Source of the DNA: Tanticharoenia sakaeratensis NBRC 103193
GTDB taxonomy: Bacteria; Pseudomonadota; Alphaproteobacteria; Acetobacterales; Acetobacteraceae
Direction of reading: 5' to 3'
Length of the DNA: 39,182 nt
NCBI RefSeq assembly: GCF_000963885.1
Contig: NZ_BALE01000001.1
Location: 1 to 39,182, forward strand
Of the stretch, positions 17,279-25,649 are shown one piece after another. Each line of letters opens with the position of its first letter. The stretch's first letter is position 1. The notes below the pieces were generated by a model. It saw only the letters and a program-made list of their open reading frames with translations, had not been told where the DNA came from and ran no database searches. The position numbers were made by a program, and so were the translations under genes.

Positions 17279-18901
17279 TCAGCCGGGCACCATCAGCGCC
17301 GGGCAGCGCTCCAGAATTTCGCGGTCATACACATCGACCGTCGTATGGGCATCGATGCGGATGAGCGTCTTTGGCAGTCCCAGGGCCGCGATCACGGCGC
17401 CTTGGGTCAACGCGTTGAAGGGCTCGGCCGGCAGATCGCGGGTGACCACGAACAGCTCCTGCCCGGAAAATCCACGACCATAAACGGAACGCGTCCCGAT
17501 CCAGGGATAGGGCACCAGAGCACATGCCGATGCGGTAGAGGAACTGTCGGACGCATTGCGGATCGCACGGGCAACGATGTCCCGGCTGGCCGCGAATGTG
17601 ATCGCGGATGCGTCCCAGTACCCTGCGAAGCCAAAACGTAAGCCGTTGCGGGCCAGGGCCTGAACGACGGGCGTGCTGTCGACCTGATGACCGATGCCGA
17701 AGGGGTCCACGAAGGGCCGATGCATGACGCGCCAGTCTCTGTAAGACAGGGCAAGGATCAGCATGATTCCCGCGATCGACACTTGCAGGGCAATCCGGTT
17801 CAGCTTCGGCGCCTGTCGCGCATAGAGAAGTACCGAATAGACGAATGCCGGGTAGAAATAGCGAATGATGTCTTCGCGCTCGAGATGGAAGTTCGCGAGG
17901 AATGCAGCCGCGCCATCGATCAGCGCACCGAGCAGCAATACGCGTGATGTGCGGTCAAAGCCTGCCAGCACGTCGGGATCCCGGCGCCTGATCCAGAGAT
18001 CGCGATAGAAATAGGCGATGACGCCGACGAACGAGATCAGCTTCAGGCCGCTTGCGATCGCGTTGTTGAAGTGATGACCGAGCAGGTTCTTCCCGAACAC
18101 GTCGATCCCGTACAGATCGGCAAGAGCTGCGAACGTATAGAGTGTCTGTTCGGGCAGTTTGTCGATCGGGATGAATCCGGCGCTGAGCCCTGCACGGGCA
18201 AATGCGCCGACTGCGCCGAGCCCCAGTTTGACGATGACCGACACGATCCAGCCAAGCGCGATGCAGCCCAGAATCGGCGTTGCATCCTTTGGCTGACCAC
18301 GCTGGACAGCAAGCAGGAGACTCACCAGCGCCAGCGGCACTACGAAAATCACGATGCCGAAAAAATCGCCGACGAACAGCAGGATCGTGATGGCGCATAG
18401 CCCGGCCAGCGCGATGACTCGATGCTGACCGCGATCGATCATCTGCACCAGCACAGCGCCCCAGAGACACATACAGAGCGTGCCGACATGATACGGCGTA
18501 TAGGTCAGGAAATTGACGGCACCCTGCTCGAAGAATGACGGCAGCCCCATGAAGAGGAAGACCGGCAGAAGACGCGTTGCAGACCAGATACGCCCGGGCG
18601 GGTTGGCGAGGACCAGTGCGGCCGCCACCACGCCTGCGAACAAGATCGCCGCCATGGCATGCGGCACCCACGCGCCCGCCCCCAAAAAGCGGATGAGAAC
18701 GGCCATGCCCGTAACGTCGAGCGGCCAGAAATTGTCAGGCGGCAAAGACCATCCGCGCAGCAGGACATTGCCGCGCGCCATGTCGCAAGCTGCGAAATAG
18801 AAATTCGCCTCGTCGGAATCGATGAAGACGAACTGCCCGAAGAGGAATGCAAGACCACCCGAAACAAGGGCCAGAAGACCGATGGCCGCACGTCTTGCCA
18901 A
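17279..18901 (-). CDS. Polytopic membrane protein, possibly a GT-C type glycosyltransferase
   Basis: The 540-residue product has about ten to twelve hydrophobic segments, starting with RAAIGLLALVSGGLAFLFGQ, and a soluble C-terminal region of about 120 residues. An acidic motif right after the first segment (FIDSDEANFYFAACDM) sits where GT-C glycosyltransferases and PMT/ArnT-like proteins carry the first-loop acidic residues, which suggests a lipid-linked-sugar transferase. I cannot tie it to a named family. It appears monocistronic. Upstream, 18902-19091 holds only the hairpin next to idnD. It could serve surface polysaccharide or protein glycosylation, but no glycan genes adjoin it. Confidence 0.7.
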   Translation of the reverse strand: MARRAAIGLLALVSGGLAFLFGQFVFIDSDEANFYFAACDMARGNVLLRGWSLPPDNFWPLDVTGMAVLIRFLGAGAWVPHAMAAILFAGVVAAALVLANPPGRIWSATRLLPVFLFMGLPSFFEQGAVNFLTYTPYHVGTLCMCLWGAVLVQMIDRGQHRVIALAGLCAITILLFVGDFFGIVIFVVPLALVSLLLAVQRGQPKDATPILGCIALGWIVSVIVKLGLGAVGAFARAGLSAGFIPIDKLPEQTLYTFAALADLYGIDVFGKNLLGHHFNNAIASGLKLISFVGVIAYFYRDLWIRRRDPDVLAGFDRTSRVLLLGALIDGAAAFLANFHLEREDIIRYFYPAFVYSVLLYARQAPKLNRIALQVSIAGIMLILALSYRDWRVMHRPFVDPFGIGHQVDSTPVVQALARNGLRFGFAGYWDASAITFAASRDIVARAIRNASDSSSTASACALVPYPWIGTRSVYGRGFSGQELFVVTRDLPAEPFNALTQGAVIAALGLPKTLIRIDAHTTVDVYDREILERCPALMVPG

Positions 18902-19047
18902 ATGCGCACTCTCCCGCCCCGGACCCGTGCCCGTATCCTTTCATCCTCGGAGAGGACTGTCACCGGACGCGACGTTTCGTTGTGTGACGGGTCGTATCGA
19001 TCCCGGAGCGCCTCTGTCCGATGGGTGGACGGCGCGGATCATCTCGC

Positions 19048-19079
19048 CTGCTGCCATGCACCGCAGAGCATGGCAGCAG
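19048..19079. terminator. Hairpin downstream of idnD
   Basis: CTGCTGCCATGC and GCATGGCAGCAG pair perfectly over 12 bp with an 8-base loop. It lies 13 bases past the idnD stop. No T-run follows on either strand, so termination would be weak or factor-assisted. Confidence 0.5.
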
Positions 19080-19091
19080 CTCCGGGCTGGT

Positions 19092-20111
19092 TCAGAACGT
19101 GAGCTGGACCTTGACCGCGCGCCTGCGATCAAGCGCCGCTTCGAACGCGCATGTGGCGTCATCGAGGGGAAAGCTGTGCGTGATCATGCTTCCCAACGCC
19201 GCGCGACCGGAATCGATCAGCGAGACGGCCGTGCCGAACTCCTCGTGAAACCGGTAGGAGCCGAGCACCGTCAGTTCCTTGGCTACGACGTGTCCCTGCG
19301 CCAGTGTCAGATCCTGTCCGATCCCGACCTGCACGAGCGTGCCGCGCGGGCGCAGGGCCCTGACTGCATTCTGCAGGGCGTCCGACATGCCGGAGCATTC
19401 GAAGGCGACATCGATCATGTCCGTCCATGCGGCCAGGCCGTCAGGCACCTCGGCAAGGTCGAACGTTGTGCGCGCGCCGAACCCCCTGACAATGCCCAGC
19501 TTTTCGCGCACGACATCTGCCGCGACGATGTCCCGCGCGCCGTGCAGGCGTGCGGCCGCGACGACCAGCGCGCCGACCGGTCCGCATCCCATGACCAGCA
19601 CGCGCTTGCCGCGCAGGCTGCCCGCGCGCTCGGCCGCATGAAGGGCTACTGAAAACGGCTCGGCAAGAGCAAGCTCGGCCGCGCCTGCGAAGCGCGCGGG
19701 AAAGCACTGCGTCGCGTCGCAGACGAGGTCGCGGCAGAAACCGCCTTGCGTCGGGCGCGTGTGGACGATGCTGCCGTAGAAGCGCATCTGGCGGCAGTGA
19801 TTGGGCAGACCGGCGCGGCACATGTTGCACTGGCCGCAGGGGCGGCTGGGATTGATAGCGACACGATCGCCGATCTGCAGCCCGAGCACGGCCGGGCCGA
19901 GCGCCTCGACGATGCCCGCGAGTTCATGGCCGAGGATGATGGGCTCAGCCAGCGTCGCCGCACCGAATCCGCCGCGCGTGTAATAGGAGAGGTCGGAATC
20001 GCAGATCCCGCCGACCTCGATCCGCACCATGACCTGTCCCGGCATCAGACGCATGGCTTGATGCTTTTCGATGCGCAGGTCACGTGGGGCGTGGAGGACC
20101 AGTGCTTCCAT
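19092..20111 (-). CDS. idnD: Zinc-dependent L-idonate 5-dehydrogenase-like protein
   Basis: A medium-chain (zinc) dehydrogenase, 339 residues, that most likely interconverts L-idonate and 5-ketogluconate. The catalytic-zinc residues are in GGICDSDLSYY (Cys) and GHELAG (His-Glu). The structural-zinc cluster CGQCNMCRAGLPNHC is complete. The nucleotide fold shows VMGCGPVGAL, and the following DVVREKLG Asp favours NAD. The functional call rests on the overall look and on the divergent gluconate 5-dehydrogenase, a partner in the same pathway; other polyol specificities (sorbitol, threonine-type) cannot be excluded. The ATG at 20111 has GGGAAG six bases upstream. Longer starts to 20225 add no domain. 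Confidence 0.8.
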   Translation of the reverse strand: MEALVLHAPRDLRIEKHQAMRLMPGQVMVRIEVGGICDSDLSYYTRGGFGAATLAEPIILGHELAGIVEALGPAVLGLQIGDRVAINPSRPCGQCNMCRAGLPNHCRQMRFYGSIVHTRPTQGGFCRDLVCDATQCFPARFAGAAELALAEPFSVALHAAERAGSLRGKRVLVMGCGPVGALVVAAARLHGARDIVAADVVREKLGIVRGFGARTTFDLAEVPDGLAAWTDMIDVAFECSGMSDALQNAVRALRPRGTLVQVGIGQDLTLAQGHVVAKELTVLGSYRFHEEFGTAVSLIDSGRAALGSMITHSFPLDDATCAFEAALDRRRAVKVQLTF

Positions 20112-20221
20112 GAACGGCTTCCCGAAGACGACACGGTTCCGGATTTCCCGGAGCTTGCAGACGCGTAGCCGCCATAGAGTAGCGGGGATCGGACGTGACA
20201 GGAGCGTCAAGAACCCGTGCA

Positions 20222-20235
20222 ACACGACCTCGTGT
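20222..20235. promoter_or_regulatory. Palindrome in the idnD-gno divergent region (candidate operator)
   Basis: ACACGA-CC-TCGTGT is a perfect 6+2+6 palindrome about midway between the two divergent starts (20111 and 20318). Its position fits a shared operator for the ketogluconate genes. No regulator gene adjoins. Confidence 0.45.
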
Positions 20236-20317
20236 CATGATTGACGGCGAAGTGGCTGTTATGGGGCCGTTATCCGTTTCCCGGACATCACCCTCGGACC
20301 GCGAAGGAAATGTTTTC

Positions 20318-21097
20318 GTGACGACAGACCATGGCTTCCCCCTTTTCTCCCTTGCTGGCCGCCGCGCGCTGGTAACCGGCTCCTCGAAAGGGATCGGCTA
20401 TGCGATAGCGGAAGGGCTCGCCGCACACGGCGCGTCCATTGTGTTGAACGCCCGCAGTGCCGGACCGCTGGAGGAAGCGCGCGCGCAGCTCGCGTCGACA
20501 GGGGCAGAGGTTGCGGCCCGCGCCTGTGACGTGACCGATCCCCACGCCGTCGCAGCGATGATCGCCAGTATCGAGGACGAGATCGGGCCGATCGACATCC
20601 TGATCAACAATGCCGGCATCCAGCACCGCGCGCCGCTCGACGAATTCCCGATCGAAGCCTGGAAGCGACTGACCGCGACCAATCTCGACAGTGTGTTCTA
20701 CGTCGCTCAGGCCGCAGCCCAGCGGATGATCCCCCGCAGGAGCGGCAAGATCGTCAACATCTGTTCGGTGCAGAGTGAACTCGCCCGGCCGAATATCGCG
20801 CCCTATACCGCGACCAAGGGCGCCGTGAAGATGCTGACCAAGGGCATGGCGACCGACTGGGCGCGGCACGGCCTGCAGTGCAACGGGCTCGCCCCGGGCT
20901 ATTTCGCAACCGAACTCAACGATGCGCTCGTCAAGGACGAGGCATTTTCGGGCTGGCTTGCCAAGCGCACGCCGGCCGGGCGCTGGGGCGAGGTGAGCGA
21001 GCTGATCGGCGCTGCCGTATTCCTGTCTTCGGATGCGTCGAGTTTCGTCAACGGCCACATCCTCTACGTGGACGGGGGGATCACCGCGTCGCTCTGA
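20318..21097 (+). CDS. gno: Gluconate 5-dehydrogenase (SDR family)
   Basis: Reversible oxidation of D-gluconate to 5-ketogluconate in the cytoplasm. The 259-residue product has the classical SDR marks: TGSSKGIGYAIAEGL cofactor loop, NNAGI, catalytic Ser in ICSVQSE, and YTATKGA with Tyr-Lys. FSLAGRRALVTGSSKGIG and NIAPYTATKGAVKMLTKGM match the Gluconobacter/Ga5DH group. The Arg after the second strand (LNARSAG) fits NADP. The GTG at 20318 was chosen because GAAGGAAA is suitably placed and an SDR begins here; a frame open to 20195 lacks support. Its 3' end overlaps the convergent mntR by 17 bases. Confidence 0.88.
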   Translation: MTTDHGFPLFSLAGRRALVTGSSKGIGYAIAEGLAAHGASIVLNARSAGPLEEARAQLASTGAEVAARACDVTDPHAVAAMIASIEDEIGPIDILINNAGIQHRAPLDEFPIEAWKRLTATNLDSVFYVAQAAAQRMIPRRSGKIVNICSVQSELARPNIAPYTATKGAVKMLTKGMATDWARHGLQCNGLAPGYFATELNDALVKDEAFSGWLAKRTPAGRWGEVSELIGAAVFLSSDASSFVNGHILYVDGGITASL

Positions 21098-21536
21098 GCG
21101 GCGCATCCTGCATGAAGGCGCCCAGGCCCCGATCCAGCGCGCGCTGGAAGGCGGCAAGGGTCGCCTCGCCCACATAATGCTCGATCCCCTCGGCATCGAT
21201 CAGGGCCTGTGCCCGGTCGACGCCCAGGGCCATCAGGAACGCTTCGACGATCCGGTGGCGCGCCCGTGTCTCTGCCGCGAGCGTCCGTCCCGCATCGGTC
21301 AGGGCTACACCGCAATAGGGGTTCTGGACGACCAGCCCCTCGGCCGACAGGCGGGCCAGCATCTTGGCAACCGTCGGCTGCGACACGCCAAGCCGCCCTG
21401 CCATGTCGATCTGACGAACCTGCCGCCCGTCTGCGCCAAGATCGGAAATCAGTTCGACGTAGTCCTCGACCAGCACGTTGCGCCGAGCTGCGCGGTTGGC
21501 GCGGAAGCCTTCGGACTGGGAACGGGGATCAGGCAT
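21081..21536 (-). CDS. mntR: Manganese-responsive transcriptional regulator MntR
   Basis: A DtxR-family repressor that binds DNA when loaded with Mn(II). The 151-residue product matches E. coli MntR closely: VEDYVELISDL at the N-terminus, the winged helix MAGRLGVSQPTVAKMLARL, then RHRIVEAFLMALGV and DAEGIEHYVGE, which carry the predicted Asp, Glu and His metal ligands. The ATG at 21536 has AGAAGG upstream and sits at the expected N-terminus. It is divergent from mntH, the usual target, with 187 bases between starts, and its 3' end overlaps gno. Confidence 0.95.
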   Translation of the reverse strand: MPDPRSQSEGFRANRAARRNVLVEDYVELISDLGADGRQVRQIDMAGRLGVSQPTVAKMLARLSAEGLVVQNPYCGVALTDAGRTLAAETRARHRIVEAFLMALGVDRAQALIDAEGIEHYVGEATLAAFQRALDRGLGAFMQDAPLRATR

Positions 21537-21685
21537 GGCACGCACCTTCTGCCTCGGAACGTGGTCGACCACCGTGTTCCCGACACACAGGATATGAGCG
21601 GATGAATATCGGCTGTGAGCCGAGGCATCCACCCCCATGGTGGTTGCACGAGCGTCTGCCACGCCAGTCCGCTGCTGCACAATCG

Positions 21686-21705
21686 ATTATAGCACATTGC
21701 ATAAC
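21686..21705. promoter_or_regulatory. Candidate MntR operator before mntH
   Basis: ATTATAGC-ACATT-GCATAAC is an imperfect dyad resembling the ATAGC...GC(T)AT core of known MntR boxes. It is located 18 bases before the mntH start, in the mntR-mntH divergent region. Similarity is by eye only. Confidence 0.4.
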
Positions 21706-21723
21706 AGGGCTGGTCATGCCCCT

Positions 21724-23088
21724 ATGCACGCCATGACGCCCCGCAACGACGATGCACCTCCGTCCACATTCGCGCCGGCTACCGACGGCAGCACGACTGC
21801 GCCGTCAGGCGATCAGGGTCTGACGGGCTCGGTCCGGATCGCGACCGGCAGTGCGACGTGGTTCCGGCGCTTCCTGTCGTTCGTAGGGCCGGGCTACATG
21901 GTATCGGTCGGCTACATGGATCCGGGCAACTGGGCGACCGACCTGCAGGGCGGTTCCGCGTTCGGCTACAGGCTGCTGTGCGTCATCCTGTTGTCGAACC
22001 TCATGGCGGTGCTGCTGCAGGCACTTTCAGCCCGTCTCGGCATCGCGACCGGTCGCGATCTCGCACAGAGCTGCCGCGACCGCTTCCCGCCCGTGGTGAA
22101 TCTTCTGCTGTGGGTTACATGCGAGATCGCGATCGTCGCGTGCGATCTGGCGGAAGTCATCGGCACGGCGGTCGCGCTCGAGCTGCTGTTTCACATCCCC
22201 CTGCTCGGAGGCGTCTGCATTTCCGGCCTCGATGCGCTTCTGGTGCTGGCGCTGATGTCGCGCGGGTTTCGTTATCTCGAAGCGTTCGTCATGGCGCTGC
22301 TTGGCGTGATCGCAGTCTGCTTCGCCATCCAGGTCGCCGCCGCCGCGCCGCCGCTTGCGGGCGTGCTGAACGGCCTGCTGCCGCATGCCGACATCCTGAC
22401 GGACGGGCCGATGCTGTATGTCGCGATCAGCATCATCGGCGCGACGGTCATGCCGCATAATCTTTATCTGCATTCCTCGATCGTCCAGACGCGGGCCTAT
22501 GCACGGACCGAAGGCGGCCGACGTGAAGCGCTGCGCTGGGCGACCTGGGACAGCACGATCGCGCTCACGCTTGCCCTTTTCGTCAATGCCGCGATCCTGA
22601 TCGTCGCGGCGGCGGCCTTCCACACCACAGGCCATCGCGGCGTCTCGGAAATCGAGGACGCCTACCGCCTGCTGTCCCCGATCCTCGGGCTCTCGGCAGC
22701 CTCCATGTTGTTCGGCCTCGCCCTGCTGGCCGCGGGAACCAATTCGACCGTCACCGGCACGCTTGCAGGCCAGATCGTGATGGAAGGCTTCCTGAACCTG
22801 CGCATACCGAACTGGGCCCGGCGTCTGCTGACACGCGGCATCGCCATCGTGCCGGTGATCGCGGTCACGATGATGTATGGGCATCAGGGCGTTGGAAGAC
22901 TGCTGATCGCCAGTCAAGTCGTCCTGTCGCTGCAGCTGCCGTTCGCGGTGATCCCGCTCGTGATATTCGTCTCCGATCGCAGGCGCATGGGCACGTTCGC
23001 GATCTCGCGTCCGGTCTCGGCCCTGTCCTGGGCAGTGGCGCTGCTCATTCTGCTGCTGAACGGTAAATTGCTGTTCGACACCCTTTGA
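21724..23088 (+). CDS. mntH: Nramp-family proton/manganese symporter MntH
   Basis: An inner-membrane H+-coupled Mn(II) importer. The 454-residue product has about 11 hydrophobic segments and both Nramp signatures: the metal-binding DPGN of helix 1 ([13 protein letters not shown]) and MPHN of helix 6 ([14 protein letters not shown]). The N-terminus is a longer polar stretch of about 50 residues (Thr/Pro/Asp-rich). Starts at 21724 or 21733 are both ATG without a clear ribosome-binding site; open frame extends to 21637 without support. It is divergent from mntR. The porin gene starts 12 bases after its stop, so the two are probably cotranscribed. Confidence 0.96.
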   Translation: MHAMTPRNDDAPPSTFAPATDGSTTAPSGDQGLTGSVRIATGSATWFRRFLSFVGPGYMVSVGYMDPGNWATDLQGGSAFGYRLLCVILLSNLMAVLLQALSARLGIATGRDLAQSCRDRFPPVVNLLLWVTCEIAIVACDLAEVIGTAVALELLFHIPLLGGVCISGLDALLVLALMSRGFRYLEAFVMALLGVIAVCFAIQVAAAAPPLAGVLNGLLPHADILTDGPMLYVAISIIGATVMPHNLYLHSSIVQTRAYARTEGGRREALRWATWDSTIALTLALFVNAAILIVAAAAFHTTGHRGVSEIEDAYRLLSPILGLSAASMLFGLALLAAGTNSTVTGTLAGQIVMEGFLNLRIPNWARRLLTRGIAIVPVIAVTMMYGHQGVGRLLIASQVVLSLQLPFAVIPLVIFVSDRRRMGTFAISRPVSALSWAVALLILLLNGKLLFDTL

Positions 23089-23100
23089 GATCCCGCGACA

Positions 23101-24510
23101 ATGGCCTCGTGCGCTCCGCGATCTACCTTACGCTATATTACTAACTGTCTGCCGAGACTTGCCGTTGCTCTCGGCATGCTCGTCATGACAGACACCAGCG
23201 TCGTGGCCGGGCCCGCCGGATCGCCGGTCGCCAACGAGGGGGAAGCGACGCCCAGCAGCGGCTTTTTTGCAAGCGACCTGTTCGCTCTGCATGGGCAATC
23301 GACCTTCGTGTTTCAGGGGCATGATGGATTTCATGCGCCCTATGGCGGCGCACAGAGTCTTCAGCATGACGCAAGCGGCGACGAAACCTGGGATCTGACG
23401 CTGTTCGACGGCGTGCATCCGTGGTCCGGCGGTGAAATCTGGCTCAACGAAGAGATCGATCAGGGCTTCGGCATCGGCAACACGCTTGGGCTGGCGGGGT
23501 TCAGCAGCGGAGAAGCCTACAAGGTCGGGCGGGCTGACCCGTATTTCCGCCTGCAACGCGCCTTCGTCCGGCAGACGGTCAATCTCGGCGGCGCGCCGGA
23601 TACACAGTTGCCGGACCTCAATCAGTTCGGCCTGAAACGGTCGTCCGACCGCCTGGTCCTGACAGCCGGGAAATTCGCCGTCACCGATATTTTCGACGCC
23701 AACCGGTATGCCCACGATCCGAGGCAGGATTTTCTCAACTGGACCCTGATCGATACCGGCACCTTCGATTACGCCGCCGATTCGTGGGGATACTCGGTCG
23801 GCGCGGCGGGAGAGTGGTACACCGGCCGCTGGACGATGCGCGCGGGCACGTTCCTGATGTCCAACGTGCCCAACAGCCCGGATATCGACACCAGCTTCCA
23901 CCAGTTCCAGACCGACGGCGAGATTGAGGAGCGGCACAGCCTGTTCGGCCAGCCGGGCAAGTTCCTGCTGACCGCGTTCCTGACCCACGCCCGCATGGCG
24001 CGTTTTGCGGACGCGGTGACGCTGGCGGACCGGACGGGTCAGCCCGCCGATGGCGCAGCCGTGCGACGCATCGGCAATCGCCCCGGTGTCAGCCTGAGCC
24101 TTGAACAGCAGATCACGCCCGATATCGGCGCGTTCGCGCGCGCGGGCTGGGCGGACGGGAAATTCGAGACATACGAATTTACCGACGTGGACCGCACGCT
24201 GGCGGCGGGGATATCGATCGGCGGCCGGGCATGGCGTCGCGCGAACGATACGATCGGCCTCGGCGGCGTCATCAACGTCGCCTCGCGCGGGCGGATCGCC
24301 TATCTCGGGGCGGGCGGGCTCGGATTGCTGGTTGGGGACGGCAGGCTTCCCAATCCCGGCGGCGAACATATCGTCGAGACGTATTACGATGCGGATGTGT
24401 TCGGGCCGCTACATACCGCGCTCGATTACCAGTGGGTTGGCAATCCGGCGTATAATCGTGATCGCGGGCCAGTCTCGATCGCGGCGATCCGGCTGCATTT
24501 ACAGATGTGA
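23101..24510 (+). CDS. OprB-family (carbohydrate-selective type) outer-membrane porin
   Basis: A 469-residue outer-membrane channel. The leader (PRLAVALGMLVMTDTSVVAG) is preceded by a longer polar stretch. The mature part has OprB features: STFVFQGHDGFHAPYGG, GGEIWLNEEIDQGFGIGNTL, FRLQRAFVRQT, LTAGKFAVTDIFDANRYAHDPRQDFLNW and a repetitive amphipathic barrel after it. It ends HLQM, not the common Phe. OprB porins take up sugars, but this one follows mntH by 12 bases and mntR lies beyond, so it may move metal ions instead (inference). A cluster of hairpins lies downstream (24534-24634). Confidence 0.88.
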   Translation: MASCAPRSTLRYITNCLPRLAVALGMLVMTDTSVVAGPAGSPVANEGEATPSSGFFASDLFALHGQSTFVFQGHDGFHAPYGGAQSLQHDASGDETWDLTLFDGVHPWSGGEIWLNEEIDQGFGIGNTLGLAGFSSGEAYKVGRADPYFRLQRAFVRQTVNLGGAPDTQLPDLNQFGLKRSSDRLVLTAGKFAVTDIFDANRYAHDPRQDFLNWTLIDTGTFDYAADSWGYSVGAAGEWYTGRWTMRAGTFLMSNVPNSPDIDTSFHQFQTDGEIEERHSLFGQPGKFLLTAFLTHARMARFADAVTLADRTGQPADGAAVRRIGNRPGVSLSLEQQITPDIGAFARAGWADGKFETYEFTDVDRTLAAGISIGGRAWRRANDTIGLGGVINVASRGRIAYLGAGGLGLLVGDGRLPNPGGEHIVETYYDADVFGPLHTALDYQWVGNPAYNRDRGPVSIAAIRLHLQM

Positions 24511-24533
24511 GAGCTGGGACGCTGTATGAGCCT

Positions 24534-24634
24534 TGGGGGCTCTGCCCCCACCAAAGGGCAGTCGCCCTCCGGAACCCCTAATTTAGGTAGGGGTGAAAGG
24601 AACGCGTCCCTTTCCGGAGAGCGGGGCAAAGCCC
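24534..24634. repeat. Cluster of four stem-loops (REP-like intergenic element)
   Basis: Four adjacent perfect inverted repeats: TGGGGGC/GCCCCCA (24534-24550), AGGGC/GCCCT (24555-24568), ACCCCTA/TAGGGGT (24574-24594) and GGGC/GCCC (24624-24634). There is no T-run. The layout is like the GC-rich palindromic elements dispersed through related genomes and may also act as a mutual 3' end for the convergent porin and ftsY operons. A copy number cannot be judged from one window. Confidence 0.6.
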
Positions 24635-24686
24635 GGCAAACGTGCCACCCATAGACGTCCGAACGCGCTCACCAAGGCCCCACAGA

Positions 24687-25649
24687 TCAACCCGCGGTTC
24701 CATCCGTCGCTGCCTCGTCATCCACGAGGCGCACCGTCAGATCCCCCTCCCCGCCGACCAGCCCACGGGCGAAGTCCTGCGCCGAAAACGGCCGCAGATC
24801 CCCCGCCTGCTCGCCTACGCCGACATAGTGCACCGGCAGCTTGTAGGCGTCGGCCAGCGCCACCACGATACCGCCGCGCGCCGAACCGTCGAGCTTGGTC
24901 ACGACGAGCCCCGTGACGTTGATGAGTTCACGGAACACCCGCACCTGCTCGACCGCGTTCTGGCCCACCGTCGCATCCAGCACGAGCAGCACTGAATGCG
25001 GCGCGGATTCGTCGAACTTGCGCATGACGCGGATGATCTTGGCGAGCTCTTCCATGAGCGCGCCCTTGTTGTGCAGGCGTCCGGCCGTGTCGATCAGCAG
25101 AAGGTCGGCCCGCGCTTCCGTTGCCTGTTTCACGCCTTCATAGGCGAGACCCGCCGCGTCGCTGCCGGGCTTGCCCGCGATGACGGGTGCCCCGGTCCGC
25201 TGGCCCCAGACCTGAAGCTGCTCGACGGCGGCAGCGCGGAACGTGTCGCCCGCGACCATCATGACGGATTTGCCCGCCTCGCCGAACTGGCGGGCGATCT
25301 TGCCGATGGTGGTCGTCTTGCCGGAACCGTTGACCCCGACGACGAGCACGACATGCGGGTGGTGCTTCGGATCGGGCTCGAACGGGACTGCGACCGGCGC
25401 CAGCACGCGGGCGATCTCGGTAGCCAGGGTCTCGCGGATCTCGGCGGCCGTGACGTCCCGGCCAAAGCGCGTCGCCCGGAACTCCTCGATCACGCGGGAC
25501 GCGACCGCAGGCCCGAGATCGGCTGCGATCAGCTCGTCCTCGAGATCCTCGAGCGCTGAATCATCGAGACGGCGATGGGTGAAGACCGCGCCGAACTTCT
25601 GGGTCGAGCGCGACAGACCATCCCGCAAACGGGAGAAGAAACCAGCCAT
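24687..25649 (-). CDS. ftsY: Signal recognition particle receptor FtsY
   Basis: GTPase that docks SRP-ribosome complexes at the SecYEG translocon. The 320-residue product has the NG domains without the long acidic A domain of E. coli. Motifs are GVNGSGKTTTIGKIA (G1), GDTFRAAAVEQL (G2), LIDTAGR (G3), VTKLDGSARGG (G4) and VGVGEQAGDLRPF (G5/closing loop). The ATG at 25649 directly follows the mtaB stop. It is the last gene of the dapF-mtaB-ftsY operon, an order common in Alphaproteobacteria. Confidence 0.97.
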   Translation of the reverse strand: MAGFFSRLRDGLSRSTQKFGAVFTHRRLDDSALEDLEDELIAADLGPAVASRVIEEFRATRFGRDVTAAEIRETLATEIARVLAPVAVPFEPDPKHHPHVVLVVGVNGSGKTTTIGKIARQFGEAGKSVMMVAGDTFRAAAVEQLQVWGQRTGAPVIAGKPGSDAAGLAYEGVKQATEARADLLLIDTAGRLHNKGALMEELAKIIRVMRKFDESAPHSVLLVLDATVGQNAVEQVRVFRELINVTGLVVTKLDGSARGGIVVALADAYKLPVHYVGVGEQAGDLRPFSAQDFARGLVGGEGDLTVRLVDDEAATDGTAG

